Part shown: in pieces, positions 6,027 to 7,371 of the stretch
Layout: every line of letters starts with the position of its first letter
Numbering within the stretch: the first letter of the stretch is position 1
DNA from: Pseudomonadota bacterium
Lineage (GTDB): Bacteria; Pseudomonadota; Alphaproteobacteria; Sphingomonadales; Sphingomonadaceae
Assembly: GCA_023386515.1 (NCBI GenBank)
Contig: JAEWJQ010000051.1
Location: 1-7,371 of the forward strand
Direction: 5' to 3'
DNA: 7,371 bases
The notes under the pieces: model-generated
Told to the model about the DNA's origin: nothing
Database searches by the model: none
What the model saw: the letters and a program-made list of their open reading frames with translations, nothing else
Program-made: the position numbers and the translations under genes

Positions 6027-7371
6027 TTAGTAAACCGCGTCGCCGCTCGCGTCGAGAGTGGTCAGAAAGCGCGCCGCCTGCTCGCGCGTCGCCGTGCGGG
6101 CCGCGTCGGACATGCGGTGCCAGGTGCGATACGGCATCCGCATGCGCGGATTGTCGCCGAGCCTGTCCTCGTGCCGGGCGATGAAGTCCCAATAGAGCGC
6201 GTTGAACGGGCAGGCATTGTCGCCGACGCGCTGTTTGACATCATAGCGGCAGTGGCCGCAGTAATCCGACATCCGATCGATGTAGGCGCCCGACGAGACA
6301 TAGGGTTTGGTGCCGACCAGGCCGCCGTCGCCGAACTGGCTCATGCCCAGCGTATTGGGCAGCTCGACCCATTCATAGGCGTCGAGATAGACCTCCAGAT
6401 ACCAGCGGTGGACCTCTGCTGGATCGGCGCCGATCAGCAGGGCGAAGTTGCCGGTCACCATCAGCCGCTGGATATGGTGGGCATGCGCGGTGGCCAGCGT
6501 CTGGCCGATCGCTTCCTTCAGGCAGTGCATGTCCGTGTCGCCGGTCCAGTACCAGCCGGGAAGGGCGCGCCGATGGTCGAGGAAGTTGCGGTCGACATAG
6601 TCCGGGCCTTCGCGCCAATAGATGCCGCGCATGAACTCGCGCCAGCCGATGATCTGGCGTATATAGCCCTCTACCGCGTTGAGCGGCGCCCGGCCCGCGC
6701 GATACTCCGCCTCGGCGCGGCGGCACAGATCGAGCGGATCGAGCAGGCCGGAATTGATGTAGGGCGACAGGATCGAATGCCACAAATGGCGTTCGCCGGT
6801 CAGCATCGCGTCCTCGTAATCGCCGAAGCCGGGCAACGCCTGTGCGAAGAAATGGTCCGCCTGCGCCTCCGCATCGGCCGCCGTGACGGCCCAGGCGAAG
6901 CCATCGAGGCTGCCGGGATGGTTGCCGAAGCGGAGCGCGACCAGATCGGTCACCTCGCGCGTCACGGCGTCGGGCGCGAACGCCAGCGCCTTTGGTACGA
7001 ACAGCCCCCCGGACGCCGGCTTGCGATTGTCCTTGTCGAAGTTCCAGCGGTCGCCGACCGGCTTCCCGCCGTCCATCAGCAGCCCGGTCTTGCGGCGCAT
7101 CTCGCGATAGAAATATTCCATCGTCAGCTGGCTGCGCCCGTCGGCCCAGCGTTCGAATTCGGCATGGCTGCACAGGAAGCGATCATCGATGCGGATGTCG
7201 ACCGGCAGGCCGAACAGGGTCTGCCAGCCGTCGAGCATCGCCGCGACGCGCCATTCGCCGGCTTCGGTGACGACGATGCGGTCCGGCTGGTGACGGGCGA
7301 TCGCGCGGGCCAGTTCGCCGGTGAAGCTGCCGGCATTGTCGGGATCGTCGAGCCGGACATAGTCGACGGCC
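6027..7371 (-). CDS. Iron-sulfur cryptochrome/photolyase (PhrB/CryB type), 5' end cut off
   Basis: Light-driven DNA repair flavoprotein of the prokaryotic FeS-BCP clade (DPRP family); characterised members bind FAD, a lumazine antenna and a [4Fe-4S] cluster, and repair (6-4) photoproducts. The last 447 residues are visible; the reading frame stays open to the right edge, so the apparent ATG at 7238 is internal and about 65-70 N-terminal residues are missing. Four cluster cysteines are encoded at 6522-6524 (DMHCLKEAIG), 6258-6260 and 6249-6251 (YCGHCRY), and 6210-6212 (ACPFNALYWDF). Their spacing of 88, 3 and 13 residues equals that of C350, C438, C441 and C454 in Agrobacterium PhrB, as I recall them. 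Using that register, PhrB D254, W342, H366, W390, Y391, M410 and Y424 are all conserved. It is upstream of sseA in the same direction. Full (6-4) repair activity is likely; a signalling role as in Rhodobacter CryB is possible. Confidence 0.94.
   Translation of the reverse strand, partial: AVDYVRLDDPDNAGSFTGELARAIARHQPDRIVVTEAGEWRVAAMLDGWQTLFGLPVDIRIDDRFLCSHAEFERWADGRSQLTMEYFYREMRRKTGLLMDGGKPVGDRWNFDKDNRKPASGGLFVPKALAFAPDAVTREVTDLVALRFGNHPGSLDGFAWAVTAADAEAQADHFFAQALPGFGDYEDAMLTGERHLWHSILSPYINSGLLDPLDLCRRAEAEYRAGRAPLNAVEGYIRQIIGWREFMRGIYWREGPDYVDRNFLDHRRALPGWYWTGDTDMHCLKEAIGQTLATAHAHHIQRLMVTGNFALLIGADPAEVHRWYLEVYLDAYEWVELPNTLGMSQFGDGGLVGTKPYVSSGAYIDRMSDYCGHCRYDVKQRVGDNACPFNALYWDFIARHEDRLGDNPRMRMPYRTWHRMSDAARTATREQAARFLTTLDASGDAVY

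Noticed and set aside
5971..6192. N-terminal extension of SseA giving 356 residues
   Set aside because: It overlaps the end of the photolyase gene and reads as His/Arg/Ala-rich filler. The 282-residue form has a good ribosome site and family length.
1..7371. CRISPR array, tRNA, rRNA, insertion sequence, toxin-antitoxin or defence genes
   Set aside because: None seen. There are no regularly spaced direct repeats, no tRNA-like cloverleaf, no transposase or integrase motifs, and no change in base composition that would suggest an island.

Overview
The window is GC-rich chromosomal DNA from an alphaproteobacterium, most likely a sphingomonad (Sphingomonas or a close relative). I infer this from the strong C/G bias at third codon positions, from proteins that read like sphingomonad versions of their families (M23 peptidase, ErpA, MetC, SseA, iron-sulfur photolyase), and from a short palindromic intergenic repeat beginning GTCATCCCCGC, a type I remember as common in these genomes. 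No database search was possible.

Layout. Positions 1-923 (minus) hold most of an isopenicillin-N-synthase-family Fe(II) oxygenase that runs off the left edge. A 319-base divergent intergenic region follows, with a good minus-strand promoter and several inverted repeats. Positions 1243-2427 (plus) encode a membrane- or periplasm-directed M23 (LytM-type) peptidase with all active-site residues, followed by a hairpin terminator. Positions 2693-3805 (plus) form a tight two-gene unit: the A-type iron-sulfur carrier ErpA and, 3 bases later, exonuclease III. A 78-bp palindromic repeat (3825-3902) fills the convergent gap. From the right edge back to 3915 is a minus-strand three-gene run: an FeS-cluster cryptochrome/photolyase (5' end cut off by the window), a 3-mercaptopyruvate-type sulfurtransferase (SseA), and cystathionine beta-lyase (MetC), which appears to start at TTG 4 bases after the sseA stop.

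How the genes work together. Two themes recur on both sides of the repeat: DNA repair (exonuclease III; (6-4)-type photolyase) and sulfur or iron-sulfur metabolism (ErpA; SseA; MetC; an FeS-containing photolyase). Each pairing may be accidental, but the combination is worth a conservation check. Otherwise the window is ordinary housekeeping and cell-envelope content. I see no transposase, phage gene, CRISPR array, tRNA or rRNA, and no convincing novel system. The points most worth a second look are the conserved key residues of the photolyase, the repeat element, the possible leaderless erpA start, the TTG-started metC, and the palindromes in the divergent promoter region.
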